Positions 14,379 to 21,722 are shown, counted from the stretch's first letter. The stretch is 64,000 nucleotides of DNA from Prochlorococcus sp. AG-355-N16 (GCA_003278545.1 QCEF01000002.1:123785-187784); one strand, 5' to 3'. Notes: generated by a model from the letters alone, not told the origin. Numbers and translations: made by a program.

Positions 14379-15569
14379 CTATCTCCATTTTTGATCAACT
14401 GAAATATTGCATTTATCTGAAATCCATTCTGGTTTTGATTTTCTTGGGAGCTGACCACTTACTACAAGATGTGCAATTGAATCACAAATAACTCTAGTAG
14501 CTAATAGAGCTGTCATATCGCTTACATCATACGGAGGCGAAACCTCAACAAGCTCAATTCCACATACATCAACTTTTCTGATAATATACTCCAAAAGTTT
14601 TAATGCCTCTCGAGGTAATAAACCCCCAGGTTCAGGCCAACCAGTTCCAGGTACAAATCCAGCATCAATACAATCAATATCAAAAGAAATATATACACAG
14701 TCAGTTCCATCCGTAGCTTTTTTAATCGCAAAATCAGCGGCCTCTTTTAATCCCATTTCACAGATATCAGTAACTGTTAAAACATTTGTACTTCGTTCCC
14801 TGCAAATTTTCACTCCTTCTCTTGGTACTTGCCAACCTCCAATTCCTAATTGAACAAGATTTTTTGCAGGTGCATTTTTCATATTAGTTGCATGAAACCA
14901 TGGACAGGTATGCATTCTTTCATCTAAATCTGTTTCTTGAGTATCTACATGTCTATCAAAGTGAATGATCCCTACTTTTTTATCTCCTAAGTGGCGACAA
15001 ACTCCTCTAACTGTGGGAAAACCTATTGAATGATCTCCACCTAAAATAATTGGAAATGCTCCACTAGCAAAAATATGAGCAACACCCTTTGAAATTTGAT
15101 CAAAGCTTTTTTCATTATTAGCTGGAATTGTAAAAATATCTCCTACATCACAAATAGATATCTGCTCTCTCAGATCCACTCCCATTTCGTAATTGTAAGG
15201 AGTATAAAGAGCAGAAATTTTTCTTATTCCTTGAGGTCCGAATCTTGTCCCTGGTCTATAAGTAGTTCCAGAATCATGAGGAACACCAACTATCGCAACA
15301 TCATATCTTCCCACTTCATTTACATTTTCAACATATGGAGCTTTCATGAAAGTATTGATACCTGCAAAATGGGGTAATTCTCCTCTTGAAAATGTAGATA
15401 TATTTCTATCGACAATACTTTTTGCTCCTTCTAAACCATATTCCTTTGCTCGGGCAACCTCCTTTTCCCACCCTTTCAGAGGTAGTTTTGATTCTTTTTC
15501 TAAAGCATCCATTCCTTCGCTGGGATGCTTCCTTATAAAGTTTTGATTTTTAGATGATTCAGTAGTCAC
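14379..15569 (-). CDS. gdmH: Ni2+-dependent guanidine hydrolase (arginase/agmatinase superfamily)
   Basis: A 396-residue ureohydrolase-fold enzyme expected to hydrolyse guanidine to urea and ammonia. The metal ligands are present: GGDH (His180), HFDRHVD (Asp205, His207, Asp209) and FDIDCID (Asp297, Asp299). The N-terminal extension of about 85 residues before YDVAIVGVPHDSG, the HFDRHVD variant in place of the usual DAHxD, and the linked hypA-hypB genes match Synechocystis Sll1077, shown to be a nickel guanidine hydrolase, rather than agmatinase (SpeB). It is the first gene of a seven-gene operon. No guanidine riboswitch and no convincing NtcA box is visible in the 213 bases upstream. Confidence 0.85.
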   Translation of the reverse strand: MTTESSKNQNFIRKHPSEGMDALEKESKLPLKGWEKEVARAKEYGLEGAKSIVDRNISTFSRGELPHFAGINTFMKAPYVENVNEVGRYDVAIVGVPHDSGTTYRPGTRFGPQGIRKISALYTPYNYEMGVDLREQISICDVGDIFTIPANNEKSFDQISKGVAHIFASGAFPIILGGDHSIGFPTVRGVCRHLGDKKVGIIHFDRHVDTQETDLDERMHTCPWFHATNMKNAPAKNLVQLGIGGWQVPREGVKICRERSTNVLTVTDICEMGLKEAADFAIKKATDGTDCVYISFDIDCIDAGFVPGTGWPEPGGLLPREALKLLEYIIRKVDVCGIELVEVSPPYDVSDMTALLATRVICDSIAHLVVSGQLPRKSKPEWISDKCNISVDQKWR

Positions 15570-15782
15570 AAATTAAAAATTCTTTTTACACTTATTTCAA
15601 TATTGTCAATAAAAATAAAAATGAACCATAAACTTGCTTTAAAAGATTCTAATTTAAACATTGTTAAATAACTATTTGCAAAAATAAAATGCATAACTCT
15701 ATTAAAAAGCCAGCCAGCTAGCTTAATTACAAAAGTATTTAAAATATTTAATAACGGAATAAATGATAGAAGAAGTAATAAG

Positions 15783-15899
15783 TTAAAAAGTATTAGATAT
15801 TTTATTTTTCATATTTTCAATTTTATTGATTAATTCATCTAACCATTCTGTATTATTTTGCTCTTGTCTTTTATGGCTTTGACTTTTTTGAGTACTCAT
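15783..15899 (-). CDS. Microprotein of the W-L-D-x-LIN family, 38 aa
   Basis: ATG to TAA. The product is soluble and charged: an N-terminal polar part (MSTQKSQSHKRQEQ) and a C-terminal helix NNTEWLDELINKIENMKNKI. The same helix pattern appears in the proteins at 16702-16809 (NNTLWMDKLINQLEKK) and 21306-21443 (DNTKWLDKLINNIEDMKKKI), which makes them paralogues and supports all three as real genes. The function is unknown; the helix may mediate oligomer or partner contact. Confidence 0.6.
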   Translation of the reverse strand: MSTQKSQSHKRQEQNNTEWLDELINKIENMKNKISNTF

Positions 15900-16123
15900 A
15901 AACTTCTTTTATTAAGATTGTCCATTAAATATATCTTTTGAACTTACAGGAATCAATAAGCAATATTACCAAATCAATTGATAAGACAAGCTTTAGTAGC
16001 ATTTCATACAAACCTAAACAACACAAATTAACTAAGGAAATCTAAATCTCTGCAGTTAAGTATTTACTACGATGTTTTTATTTGAAATACTGATTTGAAT
16101 TAGAAAAGGGTATAGATGTTCCT

Positions 16124-16231
16124 ATGGAAAAATCATTTCTAAATTTCATTTATTGGATCTTGTTAAAGTCAGCTGAAAGTTACTACGGAGATTCATTAAA
16201 AACAGAAGTACCATATACACCTTATTTTTAG
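16124..16231 (+). CDS. Microprotein, 35 aa (putative)
   Basis: ATG to TAG. A hydrophobic N-terminal half (MEKSFLNFIYWILLKSAE) is followed by a tyrosine- and proline-rich tail (SYYGDSLKTEVPYTPYF). It could be a membrane-anchored peptide. There is no clear Shine-Dalgarno sequence and no family match. It lies between two minus-strand gene groups. Confidence 0.4.
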   Translation: MEKSFLNFIYWILLKSAESYYGDSLKTEVPYTPYF

Positions 16232-16298
16232 TTTTGGTGGACTTTAACTTTTAATATTAGATTTCTAGTTTGAGATCTATTATTTTGGAAGTAAATTA

Positions 16299-16457
16299 TC
16301 AAAAAACACAATATGGGTTGCTTATAGATTCACCACAAAATAATCTCTTACGTTGAATTTCTTTTACTGATTGTGAATAAATTTTAGCGGTAACGATCGC
16401 TCCAAAATTAATTAAAACTACAATTAGAAGTAGTAGCTTAATTGCGAGGTTGGTCAT
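16299..16457 (-). CDS. Membrane-anchored microprotein with two cysteines, 52 aa
   Basis: ATG to TGA, with a very strong Shine-Dalgarno sequence (AAGGAGGG, seven bases upstream). Residues 6-24 form a membrane span (IKLLLLIVVLINFGAIVTA). The soluble tail carries two cysteines (LFCGESISNPYCVF) that could form a disulfide. A membrane anchor with a cysteine tail suits a small periplasmic or lumenal protein. No family is recognised. It is the third minus-strand frame in this stretch, after 16702-16809 and 16535-16699. Confidence 0.6.
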   Translation of the reverse strand: MTNLAIKLLLLIVVLINFGAIVTAKIYSQSVKEIQRKRLFCGESISNPYCVF

Positions 16458-16534
16458 AAGATTACCCTCCTTAAATCTATATAAAAACTCTATAGGGTCA
16501 AAATAGGTATTGAATAAAGTTTAAATTCCTATTT

Positions 16535-16699
16535 TTAACCATCGAGATTATCTGGTAAAAATCTAGGTTCACAATTTTCGACGCATTCTTCTTGAGACTT
16601 TTCAGTATTACTCTTAATTTCGCAACTCTGAAGACAATTATAAAAGGCATACTTGGGATCTAATTCATTTTTGAATTGTTTATTTCTAAATGTATTCAT
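16535..16699 (-). CDS. Small twin CX3C protein, 54 aa
   Basis: ATG to TAA, starting two bases after the stop of the 35-aa gene. Residues 22-26 (CLQSC) and 39-43 (CVENC) form two Cys-x3-Cys pairs separated by 12 residues, in predicted helices. This twin CX3C layout is the hallmark of small helix-hairpin disulfide proteins (as in CHCH or small Tim-like folds), though no bacterial family can be named. There is no signal peptide. A metal-binding or disulfide-stabilised hairpin is the likely structure. Confidence 0.6.
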   Translation of the reverse strand: MNTFRNKQFKNELDPKYAFYNCLQSCEIKSNTEKSQEECVENCEPRFLPDNLDG

Positions 16700-16701
16700 G
16701 A

Positions 16702-16809
16702 TCAAACTCCCTTTGATTTTTTTTCAAGTTGATTAATTAATTTATCCATCCAAAGAGTGTTATTGATCTTTTTTGTATTTTTAAAGTATTTCGTTTTGAA
16801 CGTACTCAT
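16702..16809 (-). CDS. Microprotein of the W-L-D-x-LIN family, 35 aa
   Basis: ATG to TGA. The basic N-terminus (MSTFKTKYFKNTKK) is followed by INNTLWMDKLINQLEKK, matching the shared helix of the proteins at 15783 and 21306. It is followed after two bases by the twin CX3C gene, so the two are probably translated from one message. The function is unknown. Confidence 0.55.
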   Translation of the reverse strand: MSTFKTKYFKNTKKINNTLWMDKLINQLEKKSKGV

Positions 16810-16997
16810 GAAGTTATACCTCAATCAGTGGATCCAACTTAGGAGTGATAATTGAAATTTCCTAGAGTAAAAATACTGATTATAAATATAGTGAAATATT
16901 TAAAACCACCTAATTGATGATTTATATTTTAGATATTACAACTCTTGATTCTTTTATATTACTCATACTAAATAACTTCTAAAAAAGAAGGTTAATT

Positions 16998-17168
16998 ATG
17001 ACTTACGGAAATCTAATTAAAAATAAAATTCACCATGCATTGGGTGTTTTGTTTGATTCGTTATCAATTGAGAGAAAACTAACTGATGCTCAAATGGAAT
17101 GTATGCAATTCGGAATTTGTAATTATGCTCCAAGACAAGTTGAGGAAGTTGCCTTTTTTCATTATTAA
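16998..17168 (+). CDS. Small hypothetical protein, 56 aa
   Basis: ATG to TAA, preceded by AAGAAGGTTAATT, a usable ribosome site. The soluble product starts MTYGNLIKNKIHHALGVLF and contains LTDAQMECMQFGICNYAPRQ, with two cysteines. No family is recognised. It is convergent with the 104-aa gene (27-base gap). Composition and start signal support a real gene. Confidence 0.55.
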   Translation: MTYGNLIKNKIHHALGVLFDSLSIERKLTDAQMECMQFGICNYAPRQVEEVAFFHY

Positions 17169-17195
17169 TTTGAATTCATTTTAAACTAAGGGCAA

Positions 17196-17510
17196 TTAGC
17201 TCCTCCTCACCCAATCAGGAGATCCACTAAACCAATCAGCAAGATCATCATTTTTGGGATCGAAATGATTTTCAGTTTCTAAACCATCAAGGCCAAGATT
17301 CTGTATGAGTCCATTTATTCCATCTGATTTTTGCTTACCATATCTCCTCAAGCTATTAGCTTTCTTAAGCCATGTCCAAATAGTTGAATTATGTTTTGCA
17401 AACTTTTCTACATAAATTCTTTCTTCCAATGCGACAGGTTCATCTAATGAAATCCTCTCTACAATATTCTTAATTTTTAAACGAGTCTTGTTGGTTAGAA
17501 ACATATTCAT
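17196..17510 (-). CDS. Hypothetical soluble protein, 104 aa
   Basis: A 104-residue soluble protein. The N-terminal half is basic and helical (MFLTNKTRLKIKNIVERIS, then YVEKFAKHNSTIWTWLKKAN); the C-terminal half is acidic and aromatic (DDLADWFSGSPDWVRRS). It has no membrane span, signal or metal motif. No family is recognised; the layout looks like a picocyanobacterial conserved protein. It starts 312 bases before the dienelactone-hydrolase-like gene, which is divergent. Confidence 0.65.
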   Translation of the reverse strand: MNMFLTNKTRLKIKNIVERISLDEPVALEERIYVEKFAKHNSTIWTWLKKANSLRRYGKQKSDGINGLIQNLGLDGLETENHFDPKNDDLADWFSGSPDWVRRS

Positions 17511-17750
17511 AAAAGAAGTTAATGTTTTATAAAAGTTTTTTTTATGAATGTCTTGTCAATCTTTATTTCAAGAAAAAGTATTTTTTAGGAGCTTTTCAAG
17601 GACAAATATATTTATTTAAAAACAGGTATATTCAATTGGTAAAAAAGACTACTTAATTTGATTTATATAACTTATATAAAATTAGTTCCATATAAGTTTC
17701 TCTACATAATTTAAGATTTAATTTATAAAATTGAATGAGGAAAATTTACA

Positions 17751-17796
17751 TTGACAAACGATCTAAACTGAGAGAATAAATAAACCTCTTTTTTCT
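17751..17796 (+). promoter_or_regulatory. TTGACA-N3-GATCTAAACT box upstream of hydrolase gene
   Basis: TTGACA (17751-17756), AAC, GATCTAAACT (17760-17769), GAGAG, and CCTCTTTTTT, ending 27 bases before the start at 17823. It matches the box at 6338 in order and spacing. The rest of the 312-base intergenic region shows no gene. Confidence 0.5.
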
Positions 17797-17822
17797 GACA
17801 CAAAATTTTTACGTAATCACAA

Positions 17823-18539
17823 ATGAAAGGTCTATGGACAAACGTTTATAGTGATGATTTACCTCTTAGATCTTGGTGGGTAGATTCAGGTAGTGAGTGT
17901 GAATATATATCTATAGTTTTACCAGAGGTGTTTGGGATAAATCACTGGATAAGGAGTTTTTCTGAAAAATTAGCCAAACAAAATGTACCTGTATTAGCCT
18001 TACCCCTTTACGGTAGAACAGCTCCAAAATTAGATTTAGCATACAGCAAAGAAGACTTGAAATTTGGCAGGCATCATAAAAATTTAACCACTTCAAAAAA
18101 TATTATTAAAGATATTTCTGCAGCACTAAATTGGGTTAAAGAAAAATATCCAAAAAAGAAAATCTCAATTGTTGGATTTTGTTTTGGGGGTCATGCAGCA
18201 GTTATAGCTTCCTCGTTAAAAGGAATAGATAGTACATTTTGTTTTTATGGGGCAGGGTTAACTGTGCCAAGAAAGGATACTAATTTTGCACCAATAGATT
18301 TACTGGAAAAAGTTTCCGGAAAATTAAACTTCATATGTGGCTCTTCAGATGATTTAATTCCCTTACAAGATAGATTAGAAATTAAAAAAAGATTTAAAAA
18401 ACTAGATCCTTTAGAAGAGAGATTTATTTATGTCGAAGTTAAAGGAGCTGATCATGGTTTTATGTGCGAGGAAAGAGAATCCTTCCATAAGGATGCATCA
18501 TCAATTGGTTGGAATTTATTGATGAAAGAATTAAATTAA
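17823..18539 (+). CDS. Dienelactone hydrolase family alpha/beta hydrolase
   Basis: A 238-residue cytoplasmic alpha/beta hydrolase of the dienelactone hydrolase class. The nucleophile is cysteine: GFCFGG with Cys120, the usual Cys-for-Ser replacement. Glu35 (PEVFG) matches the conserved glutamate, Asp176/177 (SSDDLIP) is the acid and His211 (GADHGF) the base, so the triad is complete. The length matches the family. Substrates in cyanobacteria are not established; carboxymethylene-lactone-type or other ester hydrolysis is plausible. The shared TTGACA/GATCTAAACT box lies just upstream. Confidence 0.85.
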   Translation: MKGLWTNVYSDDLPLRSWWVDSGSECEYISIVLPEVFGINHWIRSFSEKLAKQNVPVLALPLYGRTAPKLDLAYSKEDLKFGRHHKNLTTSKNIIKDISAALNWVKEKYPKKKISIVGFCFGGHAAVIASSLKGIDSTFCFYGAGLTVPRKDTNFAPIDLLEKVSGKLNFICGSSDDLIPLQDRLEIKKRFKKLDPLEERFIYVEVKGADHGFMCEERESFHKDASSIGWNLLMKELN

Positions 18540-18723
18540 TAAATTTCATGAGAATGATTTTGATCAGTGTCTGCACTAATAATTTATAAAAATTCAATAC
18601 CTTTATAAAAAACTTTTAAAAAATGGTTTTAGATTTAATCATTTGAAAAGTCAAATCAAGTACTGTCAAAAATGAAAAAAATAAATACTATAAGTCTAAA
18701 TAATTTTCTAGAAATTCAAATTC

Positions 18724-19152
18724 ATGATGAAAAATTTATTAATAGCTTTTGTTTTTGCATTAATGCTTATCAACCCTAATATTTCTATAGCTGCAGAATC
18801 TCCAGTTGATGTACAAGAAGTATTTGTAGGTTCTGAGACTATGGATGGAGATGCACTTAAATACCCCAAAGGAAAAGCAGAAATAAGATTACAAAGAGTC
18901 GAGTTAGCTGAAGGGGGGATAGTTCCGCTCCACTCTCATCCAATTCCATTATTAGGCAATGTTGAACAAGGTACGATAGTTGTCAAAAGACAAGGGATGG
19001 AAGATCTTATCTATAAAGCAGGTGATACTTTTATAGTTGGTCCAAAGACACCGAAACATACAATGGGCAATGTGAAAACTGATAATGCAATAGTTTGGTT
19101 TGCAGCAATAGGAGCAAAAGATGTTCCAATTTTAATTCCCGCTGAGGGATAA
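18724..19152 (+). CDS. Exported cupin protein
   Basis: A 142-residue protein. Residues 1-24 form a signal peptide (MKNLLIAFVFALMLI core, cleavage near SIAAES). The rest is one cupin_2 barrel: LHSHPIPLLGNVEQG (motif 1, about residues 65-79) and PKTPKHTMGN (motif 2). Its histidines can hold a metal ion. The protein should act in the periplasm. A second ATG one codon later (18727) may be the true start. There is no operon partner. The substrate is unknown. Confidence 0.75.
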   Translation: MMKNLLIAFVFALMLINPNISIAAESPVDVQEVFVGSETMDGDALKYPKGKAEIRLQRVELAEGGIVPLHSHPIPLLGNVEQGTIVVKRQGMEDLIYKAGDTFIVGPKTPKHTMGNVKTDNAIVWFAAIGAKDVPILIPAEG

Positions 19153-19220
19153 ATTTGAACCTTTAATCAATTATTTTTGATTTTCATTCAAACTTAAATA
19201 ATGATTAATTAGCTCCTTTT

Positions 19221-19598
19221 TTAATAGCAAAGTACGCTATCCGCTTTAATTGATTCTTCAACCAGAACATCTGGCATAACAAACTCTGCAGTATATCCAT
19301 CTAGAAGCATCTCATCGTAACCCCTTGATTTAGCAGACATACCTGAAACATATATGGTAATTTTTGAATTCTTCAAATTTTGAAGATGTTCGTATAAATC
19401 TCCAGTACCTTGACCAACTATTTCACCAGCTTTTTTGCAATCTAATATTTTTACTCCGTCTCCTGCTAGAAAAAGAGTTACTTTATGATCGTTTTTTTCT
19501 GCAGTAAGAGCAACCAATAAACCTAAAGTTACTTTATTTTTGGATTCTAAACCGCTGTAAATATGAACTAACACTGTATTGTCGGTAATGATAGACAT
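19221..19598 (-). CDS. DsrE-family protein
   Basis: A 125-residue soluble protein of the DsrE/DsrF-like fold: an N-terminal strand VLVHIYSGLESKNKVTLGL, then VTLFLAGDGV, and a late IYVSGMSAKSRGYDEM segment. Two or three cysteines are present (LDCKK near residue 53 and VLCY at the end); the first lies near the position used for sulfur transfer in some family members. Those members move sulfane sulfur; others are simply small-molecule binders. No sulfur-oxidation gene is nearby, so the role is unknown. Confidence 0.7.
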   Translation of the reverse strand: MSIITDNTVLVHIYSGLESKNKVTLGLLVALTAEKNDHKVTLFLAGDGVKILDCKKAGEIVGQGTGDLYEHLQNLKNSKITIYVSGMSAKSRGYDEMLLDGYTAEFVMPDVLVEESIKADSVLCY

Positions 19599-19701
19599 TT
19601 AATACTCCCGAAATTTTTGTTCTTATATCTTAAATAAAATCTATTTTCATTAGCTGTTTTTTTGTGAAACGCTTACTACTTGCATAGCTAAAAGCTAGTA
19701 A

Positions 19702-19744
19702 TTGATTGTGGATCTACATTAGAGAGTAAACAATCCTCTTTTAT
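19702..19744 (+). promoter_or_regulatory. Variant TTGATT-N3-GATCTACATT box
   Basis: TTGATT (19702-19707), GTG, GATCTACATT (19711-19720), AGAGAG and CCTCTTTT lie directly before the start at 19748. The spacing equals that of the boxes at 6338 and 17751, with four substitutions in the conserved positions. Confidence 0.4.
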
Positions 19745-19747
19745 TTG

Positions 19748-19936
19748 ATGAGAAATAAATTTAAAAGATCAGCTTTTTTTGATATGTCTGATGACCTTTT
19801 CTATCGAATATCATTAATAGGATTTTTAGTTGTTTTTAGCTCAATGGTATTTTTCCTAACGAAATATAGAGAAAAAAAAATTAATAATATAAGTTATATT
19901 TCCATAATTGAACAAATTAAATTTTTAAAGCAGTAA
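19748..19936 (+). CDS. Small membrane protein, 62 aa
   Basis: ATG to TAA. The TTG one codon upstream is also open, but ATG is preferred. A basic, aromatic N-terminus (MRNKFKRSAFFDMSDDLFYR) is followed by one membrane span (ISLIGFLVVFSSMVFFLT) and a basic stretch (KYREKKINNISY). Its TAA overlaps the next ATG by one base (TAATG), so the two genes are translationally coupled. No family is recognised. Confidence 0.6.
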   Translation: MRNKFKRSAFFDMSDDLFYRISLIGFLVVFSSMVFFLTKYREKKINNISYISIIEQIKFLKQ

Positions 19937-20292
19937 TGCAAAGATTTATAATTTCACCGTTATTTGCTTTATCTAGGTTTTTTATAAATATTTACGGAAG
20001 ATTTTTAAAGTTTTTTCTTCAATTAAATGGTGGTTATTGGTCAAGAATTGGTTTAGCCGAAAATATTACAGAGGAAAGAATAAAAAAAAGAAGATTATAT
20101 ATCTTGCCTTTTTATATTCTTCTGGCTTTATTGTTTGGATTACTATCTGCTCTATATTGGTATTTTGTTATTCTCCTTGTACCACTTTCAATAGAAAGAT
20201 ATTTAAGTCCTTTGAATAACAATATTGCTTTAATAATTGCTTTTGCTACTTTCTTTTGTTGGCTTTATATTCTTTGTAAAACAAAAAAATAA
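19936..20292 (+). CDS. Integral membrane protein, 118 aa
   Basis: A 118-residue membrane protein. An amphipathic N-terminal part (about 1-33) leads to a basic loop (TEERIKKRRLY), then two or three spans: about residues 55-85 (LPFYILLALLFGLLSALYWYF, then VILLVPLSI) and about 95-114 (IALIIAFATFFCWLYIL). It is coupled to the preceding 62-aa gene by a TAATG overlap. No family is recognised, and no catalytic residues stand out. Confidence 0.6.
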   Translation: MQRFIISPLFALSRFFINIYGRFLKFFLQLNGGYWSRIGLAENITEERIKKRRLYILPFYILLALLFGLLSALYWYFVILLVPLSIERYLSPLNNNIALIIAFATFFCWLYILCKTKK

Positions 20293-20327
20293 AATGCTTA
20301 ATAAGAGATGATGTTATCCCAGTATTA

Positions 20328-20359
20328 AAGAATGATTTAATCATGATTAAATCATTCTT
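20328..20359. repeat. Perfect 32-bp palindrome
   Basis: The left half AAGAATGATTTAATCA (20328-20343) is the exact reverse complement of the right half, with no spacer. It lies 35 bases after the 118-aa gene and nine bases before a degraded gene. It could be a terminator without a T run, a cruciform, or a protein binding site. Confidence 0.6.
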
Positions 20360-20367
20360 AAGGATTC

Positions 20368-20544
20368 ATGCAAAATATTTACGACCGATTACTTTATTTA
20401 TACGACAGTTCTGGTGATCGACTCGACCAAGGTTGACCAACTAGATCTTCACTAATCCATGGTCTGCAACACCAAGGTAAATTAACTTATCTAACCTTTA
20501 TGGTAAGAAAGTTAAGTGATCAGAAATTAAACTTTCGGGATTAA
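20368..20544 (+). pseudogene. Small gene broken by an in-frame TGA
   Basis: From ATG at 20368, 22 codons read MQNIYDRLLYLYDSSGDRL then DQG and end in TGA at 20434. The same frame stays open and protein-like for 35 more codons (PTRSSLIHGLQHQGKLTYL onward, ending KLNFRD). TGA is one base from TGG, so a lost tryptophan in a ~58-aa gene is the simplest reading. A real 22-aa peptide is the alternative. Confidence 0.4.
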
Positions 20545-20678
20545 TTCTGAACTATCTTAAAAATAAAGTCGTTTGTAAAGCATGAAGAAGTGAGTAATCA
20601 CTTTTACATTCAAAACTAATTTCTAAGAAAATTCTTAATCTGATTATTAAATAGATCTCCTTTCTGTCGTCACCATTT

Positions 20679-20708
20679 AAAAAAGACCTGTAAAAGGGTC
20701 TTTTTTTT
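20679..20708 (+). terminator. Rho-independent terminator
   Basis: AAAAAAGACC pairs with GGGTCTTTTTT around a seven-base loop, and the T tract runs on. It is a strong plus-strand terminator. No plus-strand gene ends close by; the degraded gene at 20368-20544 is the nearest candidate. The mirror A run also allows some minus-strand function after the 43-aa gene. Confidence 0.65.
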
Positions 20709-20759
20709 ATGTCTTAAATTTTATTTATTTACTTTTAATCCACAAATAATTAAATATTT

Positions 20760-20891
20760 TTATCTCGCTCTTTCGCGATCAGTTAATGCTTTTTCAAAAG
20801 TAAAAAAGAAAGTACAAATGCTATTCAATGCAACCAACAAAAGAACTACTGATCTTCCATGTTGATTTAATTGAATTGATCTTTGAGTCAT
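20760..20891 (-). CDS. Membrane microprotein, 43 aa
   Basis: ATG to TAA, starting four bases after the stop of the 60-aa gene. The polar N-terminus (MTQRSIQLNQHGRS) is followed by a span (about 15-32, VVLLLVALNSICTFFFTF) and a charged tail (EKALTDRERAR). It is probably co-transcribed with the 60-aa gene. No family is recognised. Confidence 0.6.
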   Translation of the reverse strand: MTQRSIQLNQHGRSVVLLLVALNSICTFFFTFEKALTDRERAR

Positions 20892-20895
20892 ACTT

Positions 20896-21078
20896 TTAAT
20901 AATCTTCATTGTAATCGGATGGACTACCAGTTAAAGAACAAACAACTGATTCCTCTTTTTTCATTTCTTTTATTTCCATTATTGGTCTGCCCATTTTTTT
21001 AAGAACATCTATATCTTCTTTAGTCTGACAGCGAGCAATTATGTTTCCTTTTTGATCAAAGCAACTGTAGTAAGTCAT
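20896..21078 (-). CDS. Small hypothetical protein, 60 aa
   Basis: A 60-residue soluble protein beginning MTYYSCFDQKGNIIARCQTK with two cysteines, followed by a charged helix (EDIDVLKKMGRPIMEIKEM) and an acidic tail (SDYNEDY). The first part resembles a short beta-hairpin with paired cysteines. No family is recognised. It forms a two-gene unit with the 43-aa membrane protein four bases downstream. Confidence 0.65.
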   Translation of the reverse strand: MTYYSCFDQKGNIIARCQTKEDIDVLKKMGRPIMEIKEMKKEESVVCSLTGSPSDYNEDY

Positions 21079-21179
21079 TTTATTAAATGCAATTTAAAGT
21101 TCATGGTTGATTTCAGTTGCAGCAATGCAACCGCCTCATGACAACCATATTTCTAATTTAGGTCAGCCATAGATTTAAA

Positions 21180-21285
21180 TGGCTAAAAAAACATACCTCT
21201 TTCCGTACCTAAATGTTCCTCAAACCGCACACATTAGATACGCAGTGTTTTAGTCAAATCAATTAGAACAAAGTGGTAGTTAAAC
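21180..21285 (+). repeat. Second copy of conserved leader, broken 24-aa frame
   Basis: An ATG at 21180 opens a 24-codon frame (MAKKTYLFPYLNVPQTAHIR onward) ending in TAG at 21249-21251. The region shares CCGTAC, GTTCCTC, AACCGCACACAT, TCAAAT and AATTAGAACA with 7055-7156. There the codon matching this TAG is TAT, so this copy carries a nonsense change or is a shorter peptide. It precedes the gene at 21306, as the first copy precedes 7157. Confidence 0.45.
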
Positions 21286-21305
21286 GAACATACAAAGGAG
21301 AATTT

Positions 21306-21443
21306 ATGAGTGGAGATTTTGAGACTCTTGAAATTAATCAACCAAAAATTAAATATTTAAAACCAGAAGATAATACAAAATGGTTAGACAAATTAATTAA
21401 TAATATTGAGGACATGAAGAAGAAGATATCAAAAGATTCTTAG
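21306..21443 (+). CDS. Microprotein of the W-L-D-x-LIN family, 45 aa
   Basis: ATG to TAG, with a strong Shine-Dalgarno sequence (AAAGGAG, six bases upstream). The product is soluble; residues 22-41 read DNTKWLDKLINNIEDMKKKI, the same helix as in the proteins at 15783 and 16702. It is the best supported member because of its ribosome site. The function is unknown. Confidence 0.65.
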   Translation: MSGDFETLEINQPKIKYLKPEDNTKWLDKLINNIEDMKKKISKDS

Positions 21444-21578
21444 AAATTTAAGAAAGAAACTTTTTTATTTGATCTTTAGTTTGAATGAAAAGAAATTCAA
21501 AAAAGAATTTAAATTTTGTATTTAAGGTAACCGCTTTTTTGTGAGCATTATTCAGAATAAGAGTCCGACTATTTTTTT

Positions 21579-21722
21579 ATGCAAAAAAATTTAGATGAAA
21601 ATTCTTATGATAAAAGAATTGAAAATATAGAAAAAGGAAAATCTTATTTAAAAAGTAATGGATTTTTTAAATCAAAATCTAATCTATTCGAAGACATACA
21701 AAGATTTATCTATAAAAGGTAA
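21579..21722 (+). CDS. Small charged protein, 47 aa
   Basis: ATG to TAA. The soluble, lysine-rich product is probably helical (YDKRIENIEKGKSYLKS, then SNLFEDIQRFIYKR). A T-rich tract precedes the start. No motif or family is recognised. Confidence 0.5.
   Translation: MQKNLDENSYDKRIENIEKGKSYLKSNGFFKSKSNLFEDIQRFIYKR

Noticed and set aside
14379..15569. Agmatinase (SpeB) as the product
   Set aside because: The long N-terminal extension, the HFDRHVD variant and linkage with hypA-hypB and the importer fit guanidine hydrolase better.
15570..15782. Guanidine riboswitch (types I, II or III) upstream of gdmH
   Set aside because: No matching conserved sequence or stem could be found by eye on the minus strand; a covariance-model search would settle it.
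21484..21543. 19-codon plus-strand frame
   Set aside because: Too short, no ribosome site, no paralogue in the window.
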